DNA of 64,000 nt, taken from positions 42,631,503 through 42,695,502 of the forward strand of contig CP136065.1 of assembly GCA_032622095.1 (NCBI GenBank), read 5' to 3'. Every line of letters starts with the position of its first letter. Position 1 is the stretch's first letter. The notes under the pieces were generated by a model that searched no databases, was not told the origin of the DNA, and was given only the letters and a program-made list of their open reading frames with translations. Position numbers and translations under genes: made by a program. Origin of the DNA: Siphonodentalium dalli (lineage: Eukaryota > Mollusca > Scaphopoda > Gadilida > Siphonodentaliidae). This document shows, one piece after another, positions 36,270 through 46,546 of this stretch.

Positions 36270-36345
36270 TTTAAGCATCGGTTAATGCCTTCTATAGAGC
36301 GCTGTCCCATGGGTAACTAATAATAATTATGTTAGCCTGGGTTGA
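36270..36345. repeat. Stray unit of the ~56-bp minisatellite
   Basis: GGTTAATGCCTTCTATAGAG followed by CGCTGTCCCATGGGTAACTA. Confidence 0.65.
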
Positions 36346-37102
36346 TGAAGATGTGTGGTTTTTCGTTTCTACTCAAATGGTACGATAACACTTTCATAAA
36401 ATTGTTTTTATATTGTAAAACATGGGGGGGGGGGATCTTCATTTTTGTTTTCCGAAGCGCTGCTGCGGTAATGGTGGTATACCTTGTTACCGTATTTTAA
36501 AATTTATGTTCCTTAAAGATACGGGCGATGTTGGCGGTGGGTATGCTGTTAAAACATTCACCTCCGTCAACAACCGCCATAAACAGAAATAATAGTAAAA
36601 TATAGACATACTTTAAGAGCAGGCTCTTGTTTACGTACACCATCGTACGTCTTGACGACAATATACTATTTACGCGCTGATTATGTTTGGCATACGAACT
36701 ATATATATTTTAATATTCCTTCTGTTGATGGCGATTTGAACACAAATTAATATTTCTGCAACGAACGCCGCCCGTGCATTTAACATAATTATGTCTTACT
36801 AAGTGAGGGTTAGAGCATGCGAAGAATTTTTGACCAGAATGAATCATGTCGAAGACGGGATTGATTCTGGTGAAAAAAAGGCTTCGCGTGCTCTTATCGA
36901 TTTAGAGTACAATTGACCTCAACCAATGTGGTTAACTAAATAATCGCCGATGAGCTTGAGTTAACCACAACAGACAAACATTCCACTGACCGTCATTGAT
37001 TGCTTTACCAATCAGGGATGGATTGTAGAAATAGGAGTATGCTCTAAACAATGTGATAGATGGTGTTGGTATTGCTACTATGCTTCATGTATTATTATGC
37101 AG
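36346..37102. other. TSR intron, no feature recognised
   Basis: Contains a G run (about 36425-36434); otherwise unremarkable until the acceptor TATTATGCAG. Confidence 0.45.
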
Positions 37103-37270
37103 TTAACGGCAAATGGTCTTACTGGGAAGAATCAGAGTGTCTGGTGACCTGTGGACATGGTTACCTTGTGCGCACTCGGACCTGCACCAACCCACCACCA
37201 TATAACGGCGGAGAACAGTGCAACGGAAAATCGATGCAGATGGCGATTTGTCGGAATCCAGACTGTCCAG
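37103..37270 (+). CDS. TSR gene, first thrombospondin type-1 repeat exon
   Basis: A 168-bp exon, phase 1 to phase 1, from acceptor ATTATGCAG to donor CAG/GTGAGT. It encodes one complete TSR: a WSYW tryptophan ladder (a C-mannosylation-type WxxW motif), SECLVTCGHGYLVRTRTC, a Pro-rich turn with NGGEQC, and AICRNPDCPG. Six cysteines sit at the usual TSR spacing. TSRs are extracellular modules for matrix, receptor or microbial-surface binding. It is the most divergent TSR of this gene and has the strongest consensus donor. Its length and phase are identical to the five TSR exons downstream, so one gene is very likely. Confidence 0.88.
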
Positions 37271-37274
37271 GTGA

Positions 37275-38030
37275 GTCGTAGCTACACGATAGAGTTCTCT
37301 CTTTCACTATGTTTAATCAAGCTAAGCTGGCTAGGCAAGTCCAAACGACACGATAGAGTTCTATCATTATGTTGACGTGAACTCCACTTTACTCCAGGAC
37401 CCATGTACACGCATACAAGTACATGCTGATACATAATTTATATGAGAACGTCTGTGATGCATATTATCGGGAATGACAACTCCCCTTACATGCACACAAG
37501 GACATGTATGTGTATAAATAAATTTAATATATAATCATAAATATGAAAACATGTTTTTTAAAGGCCCAATTAATGTTCGAATGGCCAAATCGCATTATAT
37601 ACAACATATTCCATATCATATACCATTTTGAAGAGGAACAAATATATATTCTACCGGAATACGGAACAGATGTGGCCGAGGAGTGTCCACAAAGTGATAG
37701 AGATTCTCAGATTCATACAAAGACTCCCCCGTTGTGCACTCAGGAACGCATAATTGACAAATAAGAGCTAGAGTTATTCCACTTCCATTGACAGTAATAG
37801 ACTGGCAGTACAGACCGGATCGAAATTAAGCACAGAACACACGTCGGTACCTTGACAAAAATAACATGTTCATAGTTTATTCTACTGGATAAGTTGATAA
37901 TACAATACTTTGGAGCTTCCTCTTTCAAAAGGTATATAACATGGAATATGTTGTATATAATGTGATCTAGGGATTCAATAATTAAGTGGGCCTTTCAATC
38001 ATTTCTAAACAGTGATTATATTAGGTTGCC
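37275..38030. other. TSR intron, no feature recognised
   Basis: AT-rich. A 73-codon frame at 37543-37764 has no TSR cysteine pattern and is not supported. Confidence 0.45.
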
Positions 38031-38300
38031 GTGATTTATAATTTATCTATCTACTGGTGTACAACATATATTGCTCTCCGCATCGCTCTACATCAGCCAA
38101 TCTTCACACCAATCCAAGCCCTCCACGACGCAGCAGACATGCCTACGATGAAACAACGACTAACCGACCTCAGAAACCAGACCCTCGCCAGCATTGACAA
38201 CAGCCCACTCATCCAAGAACTCCATCTACAAAACCAGCTGCTCTCCACCAAAAAGACCAAGTCCATCCTAGAAATCGACAACACCGACAGACCCATCTAG
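38031..38300 (+). pseudogene. Probable LINE C-terminal tail fragment
   Basis: An 89-codon frame ending in TAG reads RIALHQPIFTPIQALHDAAD, then MPTMKQRLTDLRNQTL and a DNSPLIQELH segment. This wording resembles the short C-terminal tail after the reverse transcriptase of I/Nimb/Jockey-type LINEs. It is followed by a strongly C/A-rich, G-poor tail (AACCAGCCAACCAA-type, to about 38480), unlike the surrounding AT-rich DNA, as expected for a LINE 3' UTR. It would be a 5'-truncated insertion in a TSR-gene intron. The assignment is from memory of family style, hence moderate confidence. Confidence 0.5.
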
Positions 38301-38710
38301 ATCCAATACAACCGTCAACCAAGCCAACCAACAGCCAAATAACCAGCCAACCAATAACCTCACCAGCCCAACGCAACTCCAACCACTCCAGCACTTCGCC
38401 AGCCACACCACCACCCAAGATGCACCAGCCTTAAAGCCAGCCAACCAACAGCCACAGCAACCAGACATCCAGCCTAAACATATATTGCTCACAACTGATG
38501 CGGGCACCGTAGAACAAAAACATGTTTATATATAATGGGCGGTTATTCCAAGTTGTTAGCTGTTATATTCTACTGCGTTGGTTACCTTTATCTTGATTTT
38601 GTAAACGTGGAAGACTGCCCTGGACATCATAAGTGAAGTTTCCACTACTGCATTCCAAGACAGGGTTACCTCTACTGTATATGACATGCATAGGAGCCAG
38701 GCAATTCTTC

Positions 38711-39306
38711 AAGGATTGGCCATGTATAAACGGACAATCCGTACCTAAAATGTTCGTTAATTAATGGACAATCCGACAACGCGTGGCACGCGAGCTTGGG
38801 ATTGTCCACTAAATGACGATATGTATAGCTAATCTTGCATGTCAGCTTCATATTTAATATGAAGGGCAATAACTCTATAAAGAATGAACCTTTACTAAAT
38901 AACGGCGATTTGTATGAGAAGAAGTGTTTTTGACGAAATAACGGAGATATTTGAAGAATAGTTTTTGACGAAATAACGGAACTATTCGAAGAAGTGTTTT
39001 TAAAGAGCGTACACCAAACCTCCCCCAAGCCCACCCACCCAAGGGAAGAATTTGACTTATATTTCACAAGAGTTGATCTGTTGTGGTGTTGCAAATTTTT
39101 CACACAAATCTCCGTTATTTAGTAAAGGTACATTCTTTATAGAGTTATTACCCTTTAGATTTAATATGAATCTAACATGCAGGATTATCTATATATGTCA
39201 TGATTTAGTGAACAATCCCAAGATCGCGTGCCACGCGTGGTCGGATTGTCCATTAATTAACGATTATTTTAGGTACGGATTGTCCGTTTATAAGTGGACA
39301 ATCTTT
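38711..39306. mobile_element. Foldback MITE with GGACAATCC subterminal repeats
   Basis: Inverted arms of about 190 bp (38711-38910 and 39106-39306) share TATAAACGGACAATCCGTACC, a CGTTAATTAATGGACAATCC block, CGCGTGGCACGCG or CGTGCCACGCG, and TTTAGTAAAGG or CCTTTACTAAA. GGACAATCC or its reverse GGATTGTCC recurs three or four times per arm, an arrangement typical of transposase-binding subterminal repeats. The spacer holds AAGTGTTTTTGACGAAATAA twice. No coding capacity. It sits in a TSR-gene intron. Confidence 0.8.
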
Positions 39307-39706
39307 TGCGCATTAGGTGATAGGAGCAGACCCCGAAGCCCTGCTGCTTATAGTGGGTATTATACAACAAGCGAAGCTGTCCGGGTGAGCACAAACATAA
39401 ACTAAAGCCATCCGTCCTTCATCCATGGCCCAAACTACACGATCTAGTTATCTCCCTCACTAAGTTTGATCAAGCCATGCTGCCCAGGTTAGCGCAAACC
39501 TCACGATAAAGCTCTCACTGTGTCCACACCAGCTTGCAACACATCTGGCGCATATCACTTTCCTGTTAAGTGTGCGAGGACCTGGTGCAACTGCTTAGCA
39601 GTAAAGGTTACACACAACTAATTATTTTCCATAGGCGACAGTGTTAACTAAAAGTCCCGCCGGCCATGGGTTTGACCTATTTGAACTTCAAGTGGTCAAT
39701 TTTCCC

Positions 39707-39768
39707 TTAGAACGTCATCCTCTGCACCAGTATGTGACAACAAACGCGTGCAGAGGATGACGTTCTAA
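39707..39768. repeat. 21-bp perfect hairpin element
   Basis: TTAGAACGTCATCCTCTGCAC, a 20-base loop, then its exact reverse complement. The arm matches 19 of 21 positions of GTGCAGAGGATGAATTTCTAA inside the MITE at 21196-21602. Confidence 0.85.
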
Positions 39769-39769
39769 A

Positions 39770-40362
39770 ACGATAATCTTGCATTTCCACAACTACCCCA
39801 TTTACTGCACAAAAATCAGCAGCATAAATATACCACGACCCCTTCCGTAACTTCTGGACACCACCAGACTCTTCCTGGATATCTAAACATACACGATCGC
39901 CATATTTGCGTAGGTTATAATTTTCTGTTCCCGATTAGGGATATTTCCCTCAATGATAATCAACCAATCAGCAGCCAGAATTTTTTTTTATGCTGACTCG
40001 AGTTTCCCTACACAAATTCAAGAAGCGTAACTCTATATAATTAGTTGTTTGTAACCTATAGTGATATACACCATAGAGTTATCTTCCTTACTAGATGATT
40101 GTTCTAGTTTTTTCAATGAATCCACAAGTTTGAAGATGTGGCTTTGTTTATGGTAGATTTGTTTGTTATAAATGCGGATGACTATTACTACTGAAACAAA
40201 CCATCTCAGTCCCATTGAAACGAACCATAGTTGCACCTAAATGTTAGCAGATATCGACCAATCAGTGCGTTATATAGAAAACTATATTAAAGTTGAATTA
40301 CGATTACACATGTCATGCATCTATCAAACTACATGAATATTATGTCTCCTGGTAATTTATAG
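39770..40362. other. TSR intron, no feature recognised
   Basis: No exon or repeat seen before the acceptor GTAATTTATAG at 40352-40362. Confidence 0.45.
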
Positions 40363-40530
40363 TTGACGGAGTTTGGACTGGTTGGAATGATGGATGCTGT
40401 AGTTCTACATGTGGCTTAGGGAAGCAGCGGCGGACCAGATCGTGTACACAACCGGCACCGGCATTCGGCGGGAAAGATTGCCCATACTCAGATACAGATG
40501 TGGCGCTCTGCGAACAGTCATCGTGTCCAG
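40363..40530 (+). CDS. TSR gene, A-type TSR exon 1
   Basis: 168 bp, phase 1-1, donor CAG/GTACCG. It encodes a TSR with WTGW, CCSSTCGLGKQRRTRSC, a QPAPAFGGKDC turn and VALCEQSSCPG. It has seven cysteines: the usual six plus one extra beside the first (GCCSSTC, where the paralogues have GGCSSTC), which could pair between molecules. Compared with the A exon at 42620 I count 13 base differences, 8 changing the residue and 5 silent. The donor is weak after GTA and is followed at once by a minisatellite that copies it. Confidence 0.88.
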
Positions 40531-40920
40531 GTACCGAACCTAAACACCACATCGAACAGTCATCATGTCCAGGTACCGAACCTAAACACCACACCCAAAC
40601 ATCGGCGGTCATCATGTCCAGGTACCGCACCTACACACCCACACCCAAACCTCTCCGGTCATCCATGTCCAGGTACCGCACATACCCACCCACACCCAAA
40701 CCTCTCCGGTCATCCATGTCCAGGTACCACACCTATACCCATTCACACCCAAATATATCCATCATCATGTCCAGGTAACGCACCTATACCCATCCACACC
40801 CAACACTCTCGGGTCATCAAGTCCAAGTACCGCACCTATACCCATCAACACCCAACCCTCTCCGGTAGTCATGTCCAGGTACCGCGCATATATCCATCCA
40901 CACTAAATCTCTCCGACCGA
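40531..40920. repeat. ~51-bp minisatellite carrying repeated splice-donor sequence
   Basis: Starts at the exon-intron junction. Units contain TCATCATGTCCAGGTACCG, repeating the last bases of the A exon plus its 5' splice site, followed by CCATCCACACCCAAACCTCT or variants. Several + frames stay open through it because the unit lacks stop codons. The last part (from about 40639) is the start of the 3,759-bp duplicated segment. Confidence 0.9.
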
Positions 40921-41483
40921 CAGATTCACCTTGTGTGACCATATCGTCCGCATCGCTGTCTAAATGTTCTATGATATATGAAGAATAAATCGAGGATGGA
41001 TATGAATGCATATTAATTATTTAATTTTCACAGTACTTTTAATATAGGCTCACGGCAAATATATGATCGTCATAGGATAAATACACTTTCAGTCATAAAA
41101 TAGGCTCCACAACGTGAGTGCGACTTATGCATGTCCACTTCCCGTTTAAAAGCTATGGTTCCCTGATTCCACTGACGTAGTTCAAGTTCATGCTGAACAG
41201 AGTGGACGTTAAATGCATCAAAATACAAGGCCCCAATCACACAACTGGCCCGTGTATATGTACATGTGATTCTACTTAAACTATTCTTTAGCCAGGACAA
41301 TGATAATTCCTTTTGGGCAACACTCTGTTAGATGCCGGTATTCTTTCTGTTATGTGCGAGTAAGCTCTTCATATAATACCGATTATTAATTTAGACCGGT
41401 TGTTGTTCTTTTGTTTGATATCAATGACTATTAGCCTCAGCGCTTTAGATTCTCATGTTCGTGCACAATATATCAAATTCCAG
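40921..41483. other. TSR intron between A1 and B1 exons
   Basis: No exon. This block is repeated identically at 44680-45242 and, in diverged and truncated form, at 49110-49380. It ends with acceptor TCAAATTCCAG. Confidence 0.7.
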
Positions 41484-41651
41484 TTGACGGTTCGTGGTCG
41501 GAATGGACCATTAGTGAATGTATTGCTAGTTGCGGACAGGGCATCCGGATTCGGATTAGAACATGCAGCAGTCCCGCACCAAACCACGGAGGGAGCTATT
41601 GCAAGGGCAACCAGACCGAGTTAGTCAATTGTTTGAATACTCCGTGTCCAG
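41484..41651 (+). CDS. TSR gene, B-type TSR exon 1
   Basis: 168 bp, phase 1-1, from TCAAATTCCAG to donor CAG/GTAATG. It encodes a complete TSR with WSEW, ECIASCGQGIRIRIRTC, a SSPAPNHGGSYC turn and ELVNCLNTPCPG: six cysteines, a GNQT glycosylation sequon, and an RIRIR basic strand like those that bind glycosaminoglycans in other TSRs. A 74-codon frame overlapping it in another frame is a shadow. An identical copy is at 45243-45410. Confidence 0.9.
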
Positions 41652-41959
41652 GTAATGTATAAACGATTGACCCAACATAAATCACTAAAATGGCTAAAAA
41701 TGCCCGATCCGATTTGACACAACATTTTACAAATGTCCGAAAACAATTTTCCCATTTCTACGCAAAAGAAAACTGAAGAAAAAACCTTAAATTATTATCA
41801 TTCATGTAGAACAGGCATACCAACTGTTCACAAATTACCATTAAGGCATAGCTAGGCCTACGCAGAAAGAGATGCTCTGTATTATTTAAAACTTTTGTCA
41901 GGTTGAAAAAAATATTAAGATAGGTTAAAACATCCTGTTTCGAAAGTTTATGTATGACA

Positions 41960-42605
41960 ATCAGAATATCGTATTACTGGTCTCATTGCTTCGATCAAAT
42001 ATAAATATCATATTAATGGGGTGATTGCTTCGATCAAATATAAATATCATATTAATGGGGTGATTGCTTCGATAAAATGTAAATATCATATTAATGGGGT
42101 GATTGCTTCGATAAAATGTAAATATCATATTAATGGGGTGATTGCTTCGATCAAATGTAAATATCATATTAATGGGGTGATTTCTTCGATCAAATATAAA
42201 TATCATATTAATGGGGTGATTGCTTCGATCAAATATAAATATCATATTAATGGGGTGATTGCTTCGATCAAATGTAAATATCATATTAATGGGGTGATTG
42301 CTCGATAAAATATAAATATCATATCAATGGGCTGATTGCTTCGATCCTAATGTAAATATATTAATGGGTTCATTGCTTCGATCAAATGTAAATATCGTAT
42401 TAATGGGCTGATTGCTTCGATCAAATATAAATATATTAATGGGGTGATTGCTTCGACCAAATATAAATATCATATCAATGGGCTGATTGCTTCGATCCTA
42501 ATGTAAATATATTAATGGGTTCATTGCTTCGATCAAATGTAAATATCTTATTAATGGGCTGATTGCTTCGACCAAATGTAAATATCATATTAATGAGCTC
42601 ATTGC
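41960..42605. repeat. 39-bp intronic minisatellite, copy 1
   Basis: About 16 units of a 39-bp motif (ATTGCTTCGATCAAATATAA, then ATATCATATTAATGGGGTG). It stays regular for about eight units, then degrades toward the acceptor TTATTTTATAG of the next exon. 39 is a multiple of three, so long spurious frames appear on both strands. Duplicated at 45719-46364. Confidence 0.95.
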
Positions 42606-42619
42606 TTGTTATTTTATAG

Positions 42620-42787
42620 TGGACGGAGTTTGGACTGGATGGAATGAAGGAGGCTGTAGTTCTACATGTGGCTTAGGGAAGCAGCGACGGAGCAGATCGT
42701 GTACACAACCGGCACCGGCATACGGCGGGAAAGATTGCCCAGACTCAGATACAGAAATGGCGCTCTGTGAACATTCATCATGTCCAG
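42620..42787 (+). CDS. TSR gene, A-type TSR exon 2
   Basis: 168 bp, phase 1-1, acceptor TTATTTTATAG, donor CAG/GTACCG at 42788. The TSR has WTGW, GGCSSTCGLGKQRRSRSC, a QPAPAYGGKDC turn and ALCEHSSCPG with six cysteines. Without splicing, the frame continues through the minisatellite to 44697 (692 codons). The tail is a 34-residue Pro/His/Ser/Thr-rich repeat that recreates RSSCPG each time. I take the exon as real and the long tail as normally intronic, but the tail could be included through alternative donor choice. Confidence 0.88.
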
Positions 42788-44680
42788 GTACCGAACCTAC
42801 ACACCACACCAAACCTATACGGTCATCATGTACAAGAACAGCACCTACTCATCCACACCCAAACCTCTCCGGTCATCATATCCAGGTATCACACCTATAC
42901 CCATCCACTCCCATATCACTCCGGTCATCTTGTCCAGGTACTGCACCTACCGACCCACACCCAAACCTATCCGGTCATCATATCCAGGTATCACACCTAT
43001 ACCCATCCACTCCCATATCACTCCGGTCATCTTGTCCAGGTACTGCACCTACCGACCCACACCCAAACCTATCCGGTCATCATATCCAGGTATCACACCT
43101 ATACCCATCCACTCCCATATCACTCCGGTCATCTTGTCCAGGTACTGCACCTACCGACCCACACCCAAACCTATCCGGTCATCATATCCAGGTATCACAC
43201 CTATACCCATCCACTCCCATATCACTCCGGTCATCTTGTCCAGGTACTGCACCTACCGACCCACACCCAAACCTATCCGGTCATCATATCCAGGTATCAC
43301 ACCTATACCCATCCACTCCCATATCACTCCGGTCATCTTGTCCAGGTACTGCACCTACCGACCCACACCCAAACCTATCCGGTCATCATATCCAGGTATC
43401 ACACCTATACCCATCCACTCCCATATCACTCCGGTCATCTTGTCCAGGTACTGCACCTACCGACCCACACCCAAACCTATCCGGTCATCATATCCAGGTA
43501 TCACACCTATACCCATCCACTCCCATATCACTCCGGTCATCTTGTCCAGGTACTGCACCTACCGACCCACACCCAAACCTATCCGGTCATCATATCCAGG
43601 TATCACACCTATACCCATCCACTCCCATATCACTCCGGTCATCTTGTCCAGGTACTGCACCTACCGACCCACACCCAAACCTCTCCGGTCATCATGTCAA
43701 GGTACCTCATCCATACCCGTCCACAATCAAACCGCTTCGGTCATCGTGTCCAGGTAACGCACCTATACCATACACACCAAAACATCTCCGGTCATCATAT
43801 CTAGGTACCACACCTACTCATCCACACCCAAACCTCTCCGGCACCTATACCCATCCACACCCAAACCTCTCCGGTCATCATATCCAGGTATCATACCTAT
43901 ACCCATCCACTCCCATATCACTCCGGTCATCTTGTCCAGGTACTGCAACTACCGACCCACATCCAAACCTCTCCGGTCATCATGTCAAGGTACCTCATCC
44001 ATACCCGTCCACAATCAAACCGCTTCGGTCATCGTATCCAGGTAACGCACCTATACCATACACACCAAAACATCTCCGGTCATCATATCTAGGTACCACA
44101 CCTACTCATCCACACCCAAACCTCTCCGGCACCTATACCCATCCACACCCAAACCTCTCCGGTCATCATATCCAGGTATCATACCTATACCCATCCACTC
44201 CCATATCACTCCGGTCATCTTGTCCAGGTACTGCAACTACCGACCCACATCCAAACCTCTCCGGTCATCATGTCAAGGTACCTCATCCATACCCGTCCAC
44301 AATCAAACCGCTTCGGTCATCGTGTCCAGGTAACGCACCTATACCATACACACCAAAACATCTCCGGTCATCATATCTAGGTACCACACCTACTCATCCA
44401 CACCCAAACCTCTCCGGTCATCCATGTCCAGGTACCGCACATACCCACCCACACCCAAACCTCTCCGGTCATCCATGTCCAGGTACCACACCTATACCCA
44501 TTCACACCCAAATATATCCATCATCATGTCCAGGTAACGCACCTATACCCATCCACACCCAACACTCTCGGGTCATCAAGTCCAAGTACCGCACCTATAC
44601 CCATCAACACCCAACCCTCTCCGGTAGTCATGTCCAGGTACCGCGCATATATCCATCCACACTAAATCTCTCCGACCGAC
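42788..44680. repeat. 51/102-bp donor-bearing minisatellite, copy 1
   Basis: A dimeric 102-bp unit repeats about eight times (CTTGTCCAGGTACTG at 42929, 43031 and so on), then composite units to 44680. Each dimer has two splice-donor-like sites 50 and 52 bp apart: TGTCCAG/GTACTG (phase 1, as in the exon) and TATCCAG/GTATCA (phase 0). The C-rich, G-poor composition leaves all three + frames open for 325 codons or more, so openness is not proof of coding. Confidence 0.95.
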
Positions 44681-45242
44681 AGATTCACCTTGTGTGACCA
44701 TATCGTCCGCATCGCTGTCTAAATGTTCTATGATATATGAAGAATAAATCGAGGATGGATATGAATGCATATTAATTATTTAATTTTCACAGTACTTTTA
44801 ATATAGGCTCACGGCAAATATATGATCGTCATAGGATAAATACACTTTCAGTCATAAAATAGGCTCCACAACGTGAGTGCGACTTATGCATGTCCACTTC
44901 CCGTTTAAAAGCTATGGTTCCCTGATTCCACTGACGTAGTTCAAGTTCATGCTGAACAGAGTGGACGTTAAATGCATCAAAATACAAGGCCCCAATCACA
45001 CAACTGGCCCGTGTATATGTACATGTGATTCTACTTAAACTATTCTTTAGCCAGGACAATGATAATTCCTTTTGGGCAACACTCTGTTAGATGCCGGTAT
45101 TCTTTCTGTTATGTGCGAGTAAGCTCTTCATATAATACCGATTATTAATTTAGACCGGTTGTTGTTCTTTTGTTTGATATCAATGACTATTAGCCTCAGC
45201 GCTTTAGATTCTCATGTTCGTGCACAATATATCAAATTCCAG
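44681..45242. other. TSR intron, duplicate of 40921-41483
   Basis: Identical to the first copy at +3,759 bp. Confidence 0.8.
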
Positions 45243-45410
45243 TTGACGGTTCGTGGTCGGAATGGACCATTAGTGAATGTATTGCTAGTTGCGGACAGGG
45301 CATCCGGATTCGGATTAGAACATGCAGCAGTCCCGCACCAAACCACGGAGGGAGCTATTGCAAGGGCAACCAGACCGAGTTAGTCAATTGTTTGAATACT
45401 CCGTGTCCAG
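45243..45410 (+). CDS. TSR gene, B-type TSR exon 2
   Basis: Identical to the exon at 41484-41651, offset by 3,759 bp: 168 bp, phase 1-1, WSEW, six cysteines, donor CAG/GTAATG. Being a whole symmetric exon it can be spliced in without a frame change, so the duplication would lengthen the protein by one B and one A domain. Confidence 0.88.
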
Positions 45411-45718
45411 GTAATGTATAAACGATTGACCCAACATAAATCACTAAAATGGCTAAAAATGCCCGATCCGATTTGACACAACATTTTACAAATGTCCGAA
45501 AACAATTTTCCCATTTCTACGCAAAAGAAAACTGAAGAAAAAACCTTAAATTATTATCATTCATGTAGAACAGGCATACCAACTGTTCACAAATTACCAT
45601 TAAGGCATAGCTAGGCCTACGCAGAAAGAGATGCTCTGTATTATTTAAAACTTTTGTCAGGTTGAAAAAAATATTAAGATAGGTTAAAACATCCTGTTTC
45701 GAAAGTTTATGTATGACA

Positions 45719-46364
45719 ATCAGAATATCGTATTACTGGTCTCATTGCTTCGATCAAATATAAATATCATATTAATGGGGTGATTGCTTCGATCAAATAT
45801 AAATATCATATTAATGGGGTGATTGCTTCGATAAAATGTAAATATCATATTAATGGGGTGATTGCTTCGATAAAATGTAAATATCATATTAATGGGGTGA
45901 TTGCTTCGATCAAATGTAAATATCATATTAATGGGGTGATTTCTTCGATCAAATATAAATATCATATTAATGGGGTGATTGCTTCGATCAAATATAAATA
46001 TCATATTAATGGGGTGATTGCTTCGATCAAATGTAAATATCATATTAATGGGGTGATTGCTCGATAAAATATAAATATCATATCAATGGGCTGATTGCTT
46101 CGATCCTAATGTAAATATATTAATGGGTTCATTGCTTCGATCAAATGTAAATATCGTATTAATGGGCTGATTGCTTCGATCAAATATAAATATATTAATG
46201 GGGTGATTGCTTCGACCAAATATAAATATCATATCAATGGGCTGATTGCTTCGATCCTAATGTAAATATATTAATGGGTTCATTGCTTCGATCAAATGTA
46301 AATATCTTATTAATGGGCTGATTGCTTCGACCAAATGTAAATATCATATTAATGAGCTCATTGC
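45719..46364. repeat. 39-bp intronic minisatellite, copy 2
   Basis: Identical to 41960-42605 at +3,759 bp, including the degenerate 3' units. Confidence 0.95.
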
Positions 46365-46378
46365 TTGTTATTTTATAG

Positions 46379-46546
46379 TGGACGGAGTTTGGACTGGATG
46401 GAATGAAGGAGGCTGTAGTTCTACATGTGGCTTAGGGAAGCAGCGACGGAGCAGATCGTGTACACAACCGGCACCGGCATACGGCGGGAAAGATTGCCCA
46501 GACTCAGATACAGAAATGGCGCTCTGTGAACATTCATCATGTCCAG
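46379..46546 (+). CDS. TSR gene, A-type TSR exon 3
   Basis: Identical to 42620-42787. Acceptor TTATTTTATAG, 168 bp, phase 1-1, weak donor CAG/GTACCG followed by the longest minisatellite. Reading through the donor gives an 815-codon frame ending at 48825. This is the last intact TSR exon that I can see; the gene's 3' end is not resolved because the following B exon has decayed. Confidence 0.86.

Noticed and set aside
41961-42308. IFDRSNHPINM and SIKYKYHING repeat proteins on opposite strands (also at 45720-46067)
   Set aside because: Both arise from the intronic 39-bp repeat.
42619-44697. 692-codon open frame as one giant coding exon
   Set aside because: Only the first 168 bp is TSR. The rest is a C-rich minisatellite open in all three + frames, and a donor sits exactly at the domain end. 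Kept as a hypothesis in the findings, not as a CDS.
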